Counted from the first letter of the stretch, positions 1-8,445 are shown. The stretch: DNA of 64,000 bases from Geobacter argillaceus (GCF_007830735.1 NZ_VLLN01000011.1:62001-126000); one strand, 5' to 3'. Numbers and translations are program-made. Notes: a model not told the origin generated them from the sequence alone.

Positions 1-1324
1 AATAGATGACGGCAAAGCGCACGAACGGCAGGTTAGGCTTTTTGACCGCGTGATCGACCTTGGCCGCGCATGTAAAGACAATGATCGGCACTACCCATAA
101 TGGTGGAGAGAGGAGGGCGCCGATTATAAGAGGAAGAGAGTAGTACCTTGTCAGGTGGTAGGATAAATAATATATCAGGCTGCCGAGTGCCCGCAGCCGT
201 CCGGCCAGCAGGGCAGGCAGACCGATCGGCAGCCGGCGGCGGGCAAAGCGGAGCCTGACCAGGATGGCGTCGACAACCAGGACGCCGGCGGCGATCGGCA
301 GCGAGAGCCAGCCCGTGAACGGCGCCATGATGCAGAGCGCCAGCAGGAGCGCCAAGAGGGGTGGGATGACCATCTTCTTGTGCCGGTGCGGGTGGCGACG
401 CTGGAGCAGCCCCTCGGAGGTGCCGTAGTCGAACCGCCGGGACATGAAGGAGCGGACAGTGCTGCGGTGTTCATGCAGTATCCGGCCGGCCGGGAGGTAG
501 GCGATGGTCCACCCCTGGTCCCGCAGGCGCCAGGTGAGGTCCACATCTTCCCCCACCTGCATGGTGTCCTCGAAGCCGCCCACGCCCAGAAAGAGGGTGC
601 GCCGCACCAGCAGGTTGCAGCTGGGGAGGTAGAAGGTATCGTCCCCTGCGTTTCCGATCCTCTCCCGCGAACCGAGGGAAAGACTGGACATGACCGCCTC
701 GTAGCGGTCCACGCTGGAGCTGGTGCACATGCCGTCCACCTGTCCGCCCACTGCGGCCATCTGCGCATCGTCGAAGACCGGGAGCAGCTCGGCCAGCCAC
801 CCGGTGGAGGCGGTGCAGTCCGAGTCGATGAACGCCAGGATCTCGCCGGTAGCGGCCCGGGCGCCGACGTTGCGGGCCGCTGCCGGACCCCGTCCCGTCC
901 CCCCGGAGGGGACGACCAGCGCGCCCGATTCCCGCGCAACGCTGGCGGAAAGATCTATACTGCCGTCGTCCACCACGATGACCTGGAGCCTTTCCTGCGG
1001 ATAGTCGAGGGCGGCGAGGGAGGCCAGGCAGCGCCGAAGCTCTTCCGCCCGGTCCTTCACCGGAATGACGACGCTGACAAAGGGATACGAAGCCGCCTGT
1101 TGTGCAACGTCCCGCACCCGTTCCACGAACCCCTTGGCAGTCAGCTGCTCAAGGACATCCGCTTCGCCGGCGGTGACGGCGGTCAATGCGCCGTCCATCC
1201 CCCGCCTGATCAGCGTTGCCAGCGCGGGGTTGAGGCGCAGGGTGCAGAGCGGCGTCCTGGCCACGAGGAAACTCTCCCCGTTTTGCTCCAGCAACTCCAC
1301 ATGCTGCGCCAGGCGGTAGCTCAT
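1..1324 (-). CDS. mftF: Mycofactocin glycosyltransferase MftF (3' end beyond window)
   Basis: This GT2-family glycosyltransferase is open from its ATG at 1324 to the window edge: 441 codons are visible and the C-terminus is missing. Reading the minus strand gives a short N-terminal domain (MSYRLAQHVELLEQ...), then the GT-A start FVSVVIPVKDRAEELRRC with the VVDDGS motif and the metal-binding FIDSDC (DxD). Hydrophobic membrane segments follow near the visible end. In actinobacteria MftF adds glucose units to the mycofactocin redox core. Its ATG overlaps the stop of the EtfB gene (ATGA), so it is translationally coupled to the mycofactocin/ETF operon. The family call rests on GT2 motifs plus this context. 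mftD and mftE were not seen and may lie further left. Confidence 0.85.
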   Translation of the reverse strand, partial: MSYRLAQHVELLEQNGESFLVARTPLCTLRLNPALATLIRRGMDGALTAVTAGEADVLEQLTAKGFVERVRDVAQQAASYPFVSVVIPVKDRAEELRRCLASLAALDYPQERLQVIVVDDGSIDLSASVARESGALVVPSGGTGRGPAAARNVGARAATGEILAFIDSDCTASTGWLAELLPVFDDAQMAAVGGQVDGMCTSSSVDRYEAVMSSLSLGSRERIGNAGDDTFYLPSCNLLVRRTLFLGVGGFEDTMQVGEDVDLTWRLRDQGWTIAYLPAGRILHEHRSTVRSFMSRRFDYGTSEGLLQRRHPHRHKKMVIPPLLALLLALCIMAPFTGWLSLPIAAGVLVVDAILVRLRFARRRLPIGLPALLAGRLRALGSLIYYLSYHLTRYYSLPLIIGALLSPPLWVVPIIVFTCAAKVDHAVKKPNLPFVRFAVIY

Positions 1325-2220
1325 GCGGCACTCCTTCCTTCCGGGGCAATGACCTCTTCGCCCAGAATCCGCCAGAGTTCGGCCGCCGTGTCAGCTGCCG
1401 AAAGGTTCCGCACCTTTCCTTCGCGGGCCTTGATACCGCCGGAGAGGAGCGAGATGATCCGCTCGAAGGCCGGGAGGTTCGCATCCGGGGTAACCACCCG
1501 GACCGGGTCCGGACGGGGGGTGCCGAATTCCGCCACGTTCAGATAGGCCCCGGTGGCGCCGACCTCCCAGAAGGGGAGCCCCAGGTCCGGCAGCTCCCAC
1601 TCCTCGATGGGGGCGAGCAGGGACTTGACCACCTCCTTGATGGAGGGGTAGCGGGGCGCCCGTCCTTCATCGAAGAGAACGGTACAGGGGACGGGGGCAG
1701 CGACCGTTTGTCTGGCACCCCGGTCCGATTTGCGGAGCGCCTCCACCCCATTCTGGCGCAGGGTGAGCGAGACAGCGGCCGAGATGCAGGGTGAGCCGCT
1801 GACGGCGGCTGCCAGGGCCGGCGCCGGGTCGTCCCCCCGGTCGGACAGCCGGTTGCCGGTAAAGACCAGGGTAGGGGAGAGGGTGCCGATGATCCTGGCC
1901 AATATCCGGGCATCGGTGACGGCATCTCCACCTTCCAGGCCGTGATCCCAGAAGCGGATCGCCCGGTCGGCTCCCATGGAGAGGGCGAGCCGGAGCGTAT
2001 CGTCGAGCCGCTCAGGGCCGATGGTGAGGACGGTCACCGTTGCCCCGAGGCTGTCCCTGAGCTGCAGGGCCTCTTCCAGGGCCACCAGATCGGCCGGGTT
2101 CGGCACACGCCGTAGGCCCCGGTCGCTGATCCCGGCACCGCGGGAGGTGACACTGGCCGGCGGGCGCGGGTCACAGGTTTCGCGGATGAGGACGAGGATG
2201 TTGAGGTTGTTGAATGGCAT
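1321..2220 (-). CDS. fixA: Electron transfer flavoprotein beta subunit (FixA/EtfB type), mycofactocin-linked
   Basis: 299 residues with the EtfB layout: an N-terminal NILVLIRETCDPR strand, the VPNPADLVALEEALQLRD segment typical of EtfB, a TVLTIGPERLDDTLRLALSMGADRAI nucleotide-fold stretch and an ILARIIGTLSPTLVFTGN strand. With EtfA it forms a flavin-carrying electron shuttle between a dehydrogenase and ETF-quinone oxidoreductase. It is the fourth ETF-type gene in the operon, after fixB, fixC and fixX, separated from fixX by a paired-hairpin repeat. AAGGAA precedes the ATG. The C-terminus is longer than in small EtfB proteins and holds no motif I recognise. Whether it is a bifurcating type cannot be decided by eye. 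Confidence 0.85.
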   Translation of the reverse strand: MPFNNLNILVLIRETCDPRPPASVTSRGAGISDRGLRRVPNPADLVALEEALQLRDSLGATVTVLTIGPERLDDTLRLALSMGADRAIRFWDHGLEGGDAVTDARILARIIGTLSPTLVFTGNRLSDRGDDPAPALAAAVSGSPCISAAVSLTLRQNGVEALRKSDRGARQTVAAPVPCTVLFDEGRAPRYPSIKEVVKSLLAPIEEWELPDLGLPFWEVGATGAYLNVAEFGTPRPDPVRVVTPDANLPAFERIISLLSGGIKAREGKVRNLSAADTAAELWRILGEEVIAPEGRSAA

Positions 2221-2251
2221 GGGTATTTTCCTTTGCCCTATTATGGTTTTC

Positions 2252-2313
2252 GTAGGGGCGATCCTTGTGATCGCCCGCTTCTTGACCAGGGCGAATACAA
2301 GATTCGCCCCTAC
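2252..2313. repeat. Paired-hairpin interspersed repeat, copy 1
   Basis: Two arms face each other. The left arm (2252-2276) reads GTAGGGGCGATCC then TTGTGATCGCCC; the right arm (2289-2313) reads GGGCGAATACAA then GATTCGCCCCTAC. Each arm is itself a hairpin (GGCGATC/GATCGCC and GGCGAAT/ATTCGCC), and the outer GTAGGGGCG/CGCCCCTAC ends pair across the whole unit. Further copies lie at 6896-6953 and, inverted, at 59019-59075. This is REP/BIME-like. It lies in the fixX-fixA gap. Confidence 0.9.
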
Positions 2314-2326
2314 ACCATCTTGCGTT

Positions 2327-2605
2327 TTACGTCATCCGGTACGCGACCCCGAACCCTCCCCGTGGATAGCGCCAGCGGGTGAAGGCGTTTTTGTGGCAGA
2401 CTACGTAGCAGGTGCCGCATTCGAGACAGCCGTCGTGGACGAAGGTCATCTTCTGCTCTTCCCCGGACCAGGTGTAGCAGCGGGCCGGGCAGCAGTTGGT
2501 GCAGCTGCGGTTGTCGCAACTTGTGCAGACCGTGGCGTCGAGGACAATGTGCGGCTCCCGGTCGATGGTGAAACTGGTGAAGTCGAATATCTCGTCTATG
2601 TTCAT
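2327..2605 (-). CDS. fixX: FixX-like ferredoxin
   Basis: 92 residues and cysteine-rich. The first cluster is CTSCDNRSCTNCCPARC and the second CLECGTCYVVC, as in the ferredoxin partner of FixC/ETF-quinone oxidoreductases. It would supply the iron-sulfur centre between the FixC flavin and quinone. GGAG lies 7 nt before the ATG, and its ATG overlaps the fixC stop (ATGA at 2602-2605), so the two are coupled. FixX proteins are usually about 95-100 residues, so this is full length. Confidence 0.88.
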   Translation of the reverse strand: MNIDEIFDFTSFTIDREPHIVLDATVCTSCDNRSCTNCCPARCYTWSGEEQKMTFVHDGCLECGTCYVVCHKNAFTRWRYPRGGFGVAYRMT

Positions 2606-3897
2606 AGGGATCTCCAGGCGCTGAAGGCATCGGCCATGAGATTCCCCAGCCCGACCTTCTCCTTGGCCGACTTGAGGAACAGTTTGGTCAGGTTTTCCTT
2701 AGGGGCCCCTTCGATACGGTAGATGTATTCCATGAAGCTGGTCATCAGTTCCGGATATTCGTTGTAGATCCGGTCGTTGTGCAGCATGTGCGGCGCCTTG
2801 CGGTAGAGCTTCAGGTCCTTGATGACGTAACTGTCATTCATCAGCCGCCGGTAGACCTCAAGCCCTTTGCGGCTCACGTCGCCCGCCTCAACGGCGGCAA
2901 CCACCGCCTTGCCGGCCAGCACGCCGGACTGGGAGGCGAGGTTGATCCCCTCCAGGTTGAGGCCGGTGGCGTTGCAGAGTGCTGCGGCGTCGCCGGCCAC
3001 CAGGATGCCGTCCCCCACCAGCTCGGGGATCATGTCGTAGCCACCTTCCGGGATGACGTGGGCCGAATACTCCAGAAGCCGCCCCCCCCTGACCATCTTG
3101 GCCACCTGGGGCTGTTCCAGGAACTCGTTGAGCAGATCGTACGGTGTCTTGTTGCTGGTCTTGAGGCTCGCCAGGTGGAAGACCAGACCGACCGATACTG
3201 AGTCGTAGTTGGTGTAGAGGAAGCCGCCCCCCCGGACGCCGCCGGTGCAGCCGACGAATTCGTTGGCAAACCCCTGGTCGCGGACCAGGCCGAACCGCTC
3301 GTCGATCAGCTCACGGGGCATGTCGATGAGGGCCTTTACCCCCACTGCCATCTGGCCCGGGTCGAAGACAGGCTGGCGGAGTCCGGCCTTTTTCGCAATG
3401 AACGAGAGGACGCCGTCGGCGGCCACCACCACTGGGGCCGAGATCTCCCCACGGTCGAGAATGGAAACGCCGGCCACCCGGTCGTTCTTCCATACCAGAT
3501 CGTCTACCGTGGCGCGGTTGATCAGGGTGACGCCGGCCTTGACCGCCTCTTCCGCCAGCCAGCGGTCGAAGCGGGGGCGGAAGATGGTATAGCCGTTGAA
3601 AGGGGGCCTGTCGAAACTCCCGGCCTCAATGATCGTGTTGAAGCTGGAGTCGCCGGTCATGAAGGTGACACCCTTCTTGACGATGTGCCGCTCCAGCGGC
3701 GCCCGCTCCCAGAAATCGGGGAAGATCTCCTCCAGGGAGGGGAGCCGGTGCAGTACCCCGCCGAACATGTTCTTCTCGCCCGGGAAGGTTCCTCTTTCCA
3801 CCAGGGCCACGTCCAGCCCGGCCCTTGCCATGGTCAGCGCGGCCGAGGAACCGGCCGGCCCGGCGCCGACCACTATTGCCTGATATGTCCTGTTCAT
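2602..3897 (-). CDS. fixC: FixC-like FAD oxidoreductase (ETF:quinone oxidoreductase type)
   Basis: 431 residues. It opens with a dinucleotide-binding fold, AIVVGAGPAGSSAALTMARAG, followed by VALVERG. A second FAD motif, GILVAGDAAALCNATGLNLEG, lies about two thirds along. The C-terminus is the FixC type, without its own 4Fe-4S domain; fixX downstream provides that part. Its role is to take electrons from ETF and reduce membrane quinone. GGAGG precedes the ATG, and its start overlaps the stop of fixB by 4 nt. A geranylgeranyl-reductase-like flavoprotein is the main alternative, but the fixB and fixX neighbours argue strongly against that. Confidence 0.88.
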   Translation of the reverse strand: MNRTYQAIVVGAGPAGSSAALTMARAGLDVALVERGTFPGEKNMFGGVLHRLPSLEEIFPDFWERAPLERHIVKKGVTFMTGDSSFNTIIEAGSFDRPPFNGYTIFRPRFDRWLAEEAVKAGVTLINRATVDDLVWKNDRVAGVSILDRGEISAPVVVAADGVLSFIAKKAGLRQPVFDPGQMAVGVKALIDMPRELIDERFGLVRDQGFANEFVGCTGGVRGGGFLYTNYDSVSVGLVFHLASLKTSNKTPYDLLNEFLEQPQVAKMVRGGRLLEYSAHVIPEGGYDMIPELVGDGILVAGDAAALCNATGLNLEGINLASQSGVLAGKAVVAAVEAGDVSRKGLEVYRRLMNDSYVIKDLKLYRKAPHMLHNDRIYNEYPELMTSFMEYIYRIEGAPKENLTKLFLKSAKEKVGLGNLMADAFSAWRSL

Positions 3898-4898
3898 GCA
3901 GCACCTCCGACGGCCGCCCTGGCCCGCTCCAGGAGGAGCGGCAGTACCTCTGCCAGGTCGGCCACGAACCCTTCGTCACAATTGGGAAAGATGGGGGCCT
4001 TGGGATCGCTGTTCACCGACACGATCCGTTTGGAATCCTTGATCCCCCCCACGTGGTGCATGGAGCCGGAGATGCCGAGCGCAAGGTAGAACCTGGGGGT
4101 AACGGTCCGGCCGGTCTGGCCGACCATCCGTTCGAAACCGGTCCACCCCATGTCGAAGACCGGCCTGGTCACGCCGAAGGAGACGTTCAGGAGCCGACAG
4201 AGCTCCTTCAACTGGTCGAAGACCGCGGGGTTGCACCCCTTGCCCGCGCTGAAGATCACCTCTGCCTCGGTCAGGTCGACGGTCTGGGGGTCGGGGGGGA
4301 TGCGGTGGATGATGGTTGCCGCAGCCCCTGCCGGTTGTTCCTGCGGCTGCCAGTCGGACACCACCGGGATGGTGGGGCGGACCGACGGCAGGAGAACCTG
4401 GCTTAAATTACGGGTCGGCACGGTGATGACCAGCGGGCGGGAGCCGTCCCAGACCCTGGTCTCCGCGACCCTGCTTCCCAGCGCCTGGCGGGAGAGGTGA
4501 ATCCCGCCGTCCGCCTGGCGGGCAGTGGTCACTTCGGTAAGTAGGGCGGCGTCCAGGGTGGCGGCAACGACCGGCGCCAGGCTGGCCCCCAGGTCGTTGT
4601 GGGGCAGCACCAGGAGGGTCGCCGAACGGTCTGCTGTCAGCCGGGCAAGGCTCCTTCCCAGGAGGGCAGGACTGTCCAGCAGCCGTTCCCCGCCAACCAG
4701 CCGGGTGACGGCCGGTGCACCATAGGCGCCGAACCCGGTCAGGGCTTCACCTGCGGGGGCAATGGGCGTCACCGCCCCCCAGGCCATATCGAGGAAGCCG
4801 GCCAGACGCGCCCCGTAGGAGAGGAGCCCCCGCCCGGTCTCGTCGAGCTCGCCGCCGGTCAGGTCGACGAACACGAGGATTGTTCCGGAGCCGGCCAT
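3894..4898 (-). CDS. fixB: Electron transfer flavoprotein alpha subunit (FixB/EtfA type)
   Basis: 334 residues. The C-terminal FAD-binding signature of EtfA is plain: YLALGISGSMHHVGGIKDS, then IVSVNSDPKAPIF and FVADLAEVLP. The N-terminal half is the more variable nucleotide-fold domain. It pairs with the EtfB product encoded at 1321-2220; having the two subunits split by fixC and fixX is an unusual order. The start at 4898 shares one base with the stop of the upstream OYE gene (TGATG), so the genes form one transcript. Confidence 0.88.
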   Translation of the reverse strand: MAGSGTILVFVDLTGGELDETGRGLLSYGARLAGFLDMAWGAVTPIAPAGEALTGFGAYGAPAVTRLVGGERLLDSPALLGRSLARLTADRSATLLVLPHNDLGASLAPVVAATLDAALLTEVTTARQADGGIHLSRQALGSRVAETRVWDGSRPLVITVPTRNLSQVLLPSVRPTIPVVSDWQPQEQPAGAAATIIHRIPPDPQTVDLTEAEVIFSAGKGCNPAVFDQLKELCRLLNVSFGVTRPVFDMGWTGFERMVGQTGRTVTPRFYLALGISGSMHHVGGIKDSKRIVSVNSDPKAPIFPNCDEGFVADLAEVLPLLLERARAAVGGAA

Positions 4899-6859
4899 CA
4901 GATTTCCCTCCCGGTCTTATGCCCTTCCCAGATGGCCATATCAACCTTGCGAGGGGCCACGCTGTCGCCAATCCGGTAGAGCTCCTTCACCTTCCCCTTC
5001 AGGCTCAGGTAGAGCGCGTCGTCCACCTGCTGTCCCATGGCCAGCACCAGGGAGTCGTACGGTCCCCACTCGTCCCAGACATTGGAATAGACGTTGAACC
5101 CTTTGACCGTCTTGGCGCCGGCCTCGCCCCCGACCTCGATCACGGCGATATCCGGCGTGAAGGTGACCCCCTTCTGCAAGAGCCGCTGGCGTGACGTGTA
5201 GAGGTCCTGGGTCGGTCCCAGTTCGGCGCAGATGAACAGGCTGGAGGTGATCATGTCGACCTGCTTCCCCTGGTCGGCCAGGAACTCGGCCGTGGCGGTG
5301 GCCCGCTGGTGGCCGTCGTAGTCGATCAGGCAGACCTTCTGGCCCAGTTCCGCCTCGCCGTTCAGGACCTGCACGACATTGAAGATGGCCGGACCGTCGG
5401 CCCCCCCGACGGGATGTTTCTTGGGGACGCTGCCGGTGGCGACGATCACCACGTCCGGCTTATCCGCCAATACCTGCTCGGTAGAGACCTCGGTGCCCAG
5501 CTTGACGGTCACGCCGGCCTTGTCCACCTGTGGCTTTTCGTTCCTGATGATGACCCCGAACTCGTCGCGCCCCGTCCCCTTCATGGCGGTCAGGACCTGT
5601 CCACCCAGGGTCTCGTTCCGCTCAAACAGGGTCACCTTGTGGCCGCGGCGGCCGGCCATCTTGGCGGCCCACATCCCGGCCGGACCGCCGCCGACGACGG
5701 TCACCTTTTTCTGCACCTTCGCCTTTTCCAGGGTTCCTTCGCCCCACTCCTTCTCCCGTCCCACGGCCGGGTTCTGCACGCACCCCAAGAGCTTGTTCAT
5801 CCCGATCCGGCCGATGCACCCCTGGTTGCAGGCGATGCAGTAGCGGATGTCGTCCATCCTTCCCTCCAGCGCCTTCTTGGGGAGGAACGGGTCGCAGATG
5901 AGCCCCCGGCACATGCCGATCATGTCGGCCTGGCCGGCGGCCAGTACCTTCTCGGCCATGACCGGGTCGTTGATCCGGCCGGTGCAGAAGACCGGCAGCT
6001 TGATCTTTTCCCGGATCCCGGCGGCCAGCGGGATGGTGTAGCCGAGCGGGGTGTGCATGGAGCCTTCCACCAGGTAGAGGTTGTAGAAGGTGGCGATGGA
6101 GAGGTCCATGAAGTCGATGAGGCCGCTCGCCTCGAACAGGGCGCAGATCTCCTGGACCTGGGCCAGGTCCAGGCCGCCCGGGATCATCTCGTCGGCGCAC
6201 ATCCTGATGCCGATGGTGAAGTCGTTCCCCGCCGCCTTCCTCACCGCTGAGATGAACTTGAGCGGCGCCCGCATCCGGTTTTCCAGGCTGCCGCCGAACT
6301 CGTCCTGGCGGAAGTTGGTGAGCGGCGACAGGAACTGGCGTGCCAGGCTGGAATGGCCGAACTGCAGCTCTATGCCGTCGAAGCCACCCTCACGGACATG
6401 GATGGTGGATCTGGCGAAGTAACGGGTCACCTCCTCGATGTCCTCCGGCTCCATCTCCTTCGGGGTCTCCCTAAAGAGGACGTCGGGCATGGGGGAGGGC
6501 GCCCAGACCGGCAGCCTGGAGATGGAACCGTCACCCTGCTGGCCGTTGTGGTTCAACTGGGCGAAGATCTTGGCATCGTACTGGTGGACGTAGTCGGTGA
6601 TCTTCTTGAACCCCGGAATCGTCTCCGCGTGGTAGACGTCAATCAGCTTCTCGTAGGACATGTCTGTCGGGTGGACGCTCATCTCCTCGGTAATGATGAG
6701 GCCGGCCCCCCCTTTTGCCCGCTCGCCCCAGTAGTACATCTGCCGCTCGCTCGGGAGGTTATTCACCGCAAGGTTGGTCAGGTGCGGCTGGAAGGAGATG
6801 CGGTTCTTTACCTCCACCGAACCCAGCTTGATGGGGGAGAACAGGTACGGGAACATCAT
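4898..6859 (-). CDS. Mycofactocin-associated OYE/FadH-type flavin oxidoreductase
   Basis: 653 residues in the 2,4-dienoyl-CoA reductase/NADH:flavin oxidoreductase architecture. An FMN TIM barrel covers roughly residues 1-335 (KNRISFQPHLTN, FGHSSLARQFLSPLTN). A 4Fe-4S cysteine set CIACNQGC...GC lies at about 340-360. A FAD/NAD Rossmann domain starts near 388 (VTVVGGGPAGMWAAKMAGRRG). Haft's comparative work named FadH/OYE-family proteins as mycofactocin partners, and the position between mftC and the ETF genes fits. It may move electrons between the cofactor and a nicotinamide or ETF pool; the substrate is unknown. GAGGAG precedes the ATG by 8 nt. Confidence 0.85.
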   Translation of the reverse strand: MMFPYLFSPIKLGSVEVKNRISFQPHLTNLAVNNLPSERQMYYWGERAKGGAGLIITEEMSVHPTDMSYEKLIDVYHAETIPGFKKITDYVHQYDAKIFAQLNHNGQQGDGSISRLPVWAPSPMPDVLFRETPKEMEPEDIEEVTRYFARSTIHVREGGFDGIELQFGHSSLARQFLSPLTNFRQDEFGGSLENRMRAPLKFISAVRKAAGNDFTIGIRMCADEMIPGGLDLAQVQEICALFEASGLIDFMDLSIATFYNLYLVEGSMHTPLGYTIPLAAGIREKIKLPVFCTGRINDPVMAEKVLAAGQADMIGMCRGLICDPFLPKKALEGRMDDIRYCIACNQGCIGRIGMNKLLGCVQNPAVGREKEWGEGTLEKAKVQKKVTVVGGGPAGMWAAKMAGRRGHKVTLFERNETLGGQVLTAMKGTGRDEFGVIIRNEKPQVDKAGVTVKLGTEVSTEQVLADKPDVVIVATGSVPKKHPVGGADGPAIFNVVQVLNGEAELGQKVCLIDYDGHQRATATAEFLADQGKQVDMITSSLFICAELGPTQDLYTSRQRLLQKGVTFTPDIAVIEVGGEAGAKTVKGFNVYSNVWDEWGPYDSLVLAMGQQVDDALYLSLKGKVKELYRIGDSVAPRKVDMAIWEGHKTGREI

Positions 6860-6895
6860 GGTGTAGGCTCCTCAATGGATGTTGATTTGTCTGTC

Positions 6896-6953
6896 GTAGG
6901 GGCGATCCTTGTGATCGCCCGTAACCCCGGGCGAATACGAGATTCGCCCCTAC
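6896..6953. repeat. Paired-hairpin interspersed repeat, copy 2
   Basis: Same element as at 2252-2313 and in the same orientation: left arm 6896-6920, right arm 6929-6953, with a shorter 8-nt spacer. The right arm differs by one base (ATACGAGAT). It occupies the mftC-OYE gap. The RNA hairpins could affect message stability between operon segments, but that is inference. Confidence 0.9.
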
Positions 6954-6961
6954 AATAATTA

Positions 6962-8005
6962 TCAGGCCGCTGCCGCCGTCTTGTTCGCGTCGGCGATGGA
7001 GGTCACGCAGCGCTCAAGGCATTCGGGATCGCCGCCGTTAATGTCGTTTTTCAGGTGCCAGGCAACGGCCGGACAGCCGCCGTGGCACTGGTCGAACCGC
7101 TGGCACTCCTCGCAGGAGTGGATCCTTAAGGAGCGGAAGGACTCGTAGATCTCCGAGCTGTCCCAGATCTCCTGGAAACTGTTTTCACGCAGGGAGCCTG
7201 CCAGGAACCGGTCGGTCTGAAGAAAGGCACAGGGATACATGTTGCCGGTTGGGCCGACGCAGCAGGTGAGCTTGGCCGCGCCGCAGAGGTTCAGGCCGAG
7301 TCCCTGGCGTTCCTGGGAGGTGAGGGAAAAGAAGCTGTCCCCGGTCCGCACGTCGCCGCTTTTGGCCAGCCAGTCTGAGAACTCCAGGAGTTGGGCCGGC
7401 GCGGGGCGCAACTCTTCCCAGTTGTCCGCCCCGCGTCCGGAGGGACGAAAGCGGCTGACCCGCAGGGATACGCCGAGGGAATGGGCCAGTTCATACATGG
7501 CCGGGATCTGGCTGGCGTTCTGCTTCGTGAGCACGGTATTGATGCTGGTCGGGATGGAGCTTGCGGCCAGGAGCTTGATCGCCTCGACGGCCCTGGTGAA
7601 GACGCCGTTGCCACGGATCGCGTCGCAGGTTTCCGGGGTGGCCCCGTCCATGCTGACCTGGATGGCTACCAGCCGGCTTGAGGCCAGACGGGCGACCCGC
7701 TCGCGTTCAAGCAGGGTCCCGTTGGTGGAGATGCAGGTCATGATCCCATGGCTGTGACAGGCGGCCAGGATCTCTTCAAAGTCGGGGCGGAGAAACGGCT
7801 CGCCGCCGCCGAAATTGATCTGGAAGACCCCTGCCCGGTGTACCTGCTCCACCAGGTCCAGGGCCTCGGCTGTGGAGAGCTCGCCAACGGCGGGCTCTCC
7901 AGAAGCCGAAAGGCAGTGGGTGCAGCGGAGGTTGCAGGCCAGCGATACTTCCCATGTCAGATTTACCGGGGAGCGAAGCCCCATCTCAACATATCGATTG
8001 CTCAC
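6962..8005 (-). CDS. mftC: Mycofactocin radical SAM maturase MftC
   Basis: 347 residues. CNLRCTHC (Cys 24, 28, 31) is the radical SAM CxxxCxxC site and INFGGGEP the GGEP motif. The C-terminal SPASM region has CGAAKLTCC, CEECQRFDQCHGGC and CLERC for auxiliary 4Fe-4S clusters. MftC oxidatively decarboxylates the C-terminal Tyr of MftA and cross-links it to Val. I chose the GTG at 8005 because AAAAGGGG lies 7 nt upstream; a TTG at 8035 is also in frame. The gene overlaps mftB by 20 nt. The start VSNRYVEMGLRSPVNLTWE aligns with known MftC N-termini from memory. Confidence 0.93.
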   Translation of the reverse strand: MSNRYVEMGLRSPVNLTWEVSLACNLRCTHCLSASGEPAVGELSTAEALDLVEQVHRAGVFQINFGGGEPFLRPDFEEILAACHSHGIMTCISTNGTLLERERVARLASSRLVAIQVSMDGATPETCDAIRGNGVFTRAVEAIKLLAASSIPTSINTVLTKQNASQIPAMYELAHSLGVSLRVSRFRPSGRGADNWEELRPAPAQLLEFSDWLAKSGDVRTGDSFFSLTSQERQGLGLNLCGAAKLTCCVGPTGNMYPCAFLQTDRFLAGSLRENSFQEIWDSSEIYESFRSLRIHSCEECQRFDQCHGGCPAVAWHLKNDINGGDPECLERCVTSIADANKTAAAA

Positions 8006-8249
8006 GGAGAAACCCCTTTTCCAGTAGTTGTGCAACGAACTTCTGTAATGCCTTCTTCTGGTTCTCCGTCAGCCCCTCGGGGAACTCGTCCCTGCCCCGG
8101 ACGGTACCGTAGAACTCTGCGGGAAGAAGGCTGCCGGTCTCGGCGAAAAGAAGGCGCGGTCCCCTGTTGTCGTAAAACAGGAGACCGAACCCTTCCTGCC
8201 GCACGCGACAGGCGGGGTGCAGCCGTATGCCTGCGCCCGCCGCCGCCAT
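7986..8249 (-). CDS. mftB: Mycofactocin precursor-recognition protein MftB (RRE)
   Basis: 87 residues: a compact PqqD-like RiPP recognition element that binds the MftA leader and presents it to MftC. The sequence runs from MAAAGAGIRLHPACRVRQEG through FGLLFYDNRGPRLLF to a C-terminal helix KALQKFVAQLLEKGFL. I start it at 8249, one base after the mftA stop, which implies coupled translation; the frame stays open upstream to 8390, but that would overlap mftA completely. Length and position match the family. Confidence 0.9.
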   Translation of the reverse strand: MAAAGAGIRLHPACRVRQEGFGLLFYDNRGPRLLFAETGSLLPAEFYGTVRGRDEFPEGLTENQKKALQKFVAQLLEKGFLREQSIC

Positions 8250-8250
8250 C

Positions 8251-8358
8251 CTAGTACACCCCGCAGATGCCGTCGATTGCGAGCTCTTCGACCCGGATCT
8301 CCTCCAGGATGCGGGGCTCCTCAGTGCACGTCTCGATTGTCTGGTTTTCTGTTTCCAT
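8251..8358 (-). CDS. mftA: Mycofactocin precursor peptide MftA
   Basis: 35 residues, METENQTIETCTEEPR... ending EELAIDGICGVY. The C-terminal IDG-x-CGVY is the hallmark of MftA: the final Val-Tyr pair is decarboxylated and cross-linked by MftC, then released by MftE to become the redox cofactor. The usual Met in IDGMCGVY is Ile here. The start is fixed by AAGGAG 6 nt upstream; a longer in-frame start at 8439 would lie upstream of the sigma-54 promoter's start site. First gene of the operon. Confidence 0.95.
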   Translation of the reverse strand: METENQTIETCTEEPRILEEIRVEELAIDGICGVY

Positions 8359-8420
8359 GTTTTTCTCCTTTTGTGGGTTGATTTCCGCATTCGTGATGAT
8401 GCGTTCTCTTGCTTTCACCA

Positions 8421-8438
8421 TTTGCAACGCTGGTGCCA
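8421..8438 (-). promoter_or_regulatory. Sigma-54 promoter of the mycofactocin operon
   Basis: On the minus strand TGGCACCAGCGTTGCAAA has -24 TGGCAC (8438-8433) and -12 TTGC (8427-8424) with the canonical 5-nt gap. Transcription would start near 8412, about 55 nt before mftA. It implies that expression needs RpoN and an enhancer-binding protein. Confidence 0.88.
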
Positions 8439-8445
8439 ATCAGTA

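Noticed and set aside
380-1546. Long open frame on the plus strand across mftF and fixA
   Set aside because: It is antisense to two genes with clear family motifs, has low-complexity Gly/Pro/Arg composition, and comes from the high GC content.
8359-8439. Longer N-terminus for mftA starting at 8439
   Set aside because: That start codon lies upstream of the sigma-54 start site, while AAGGAG directly precedes the start at 8358.
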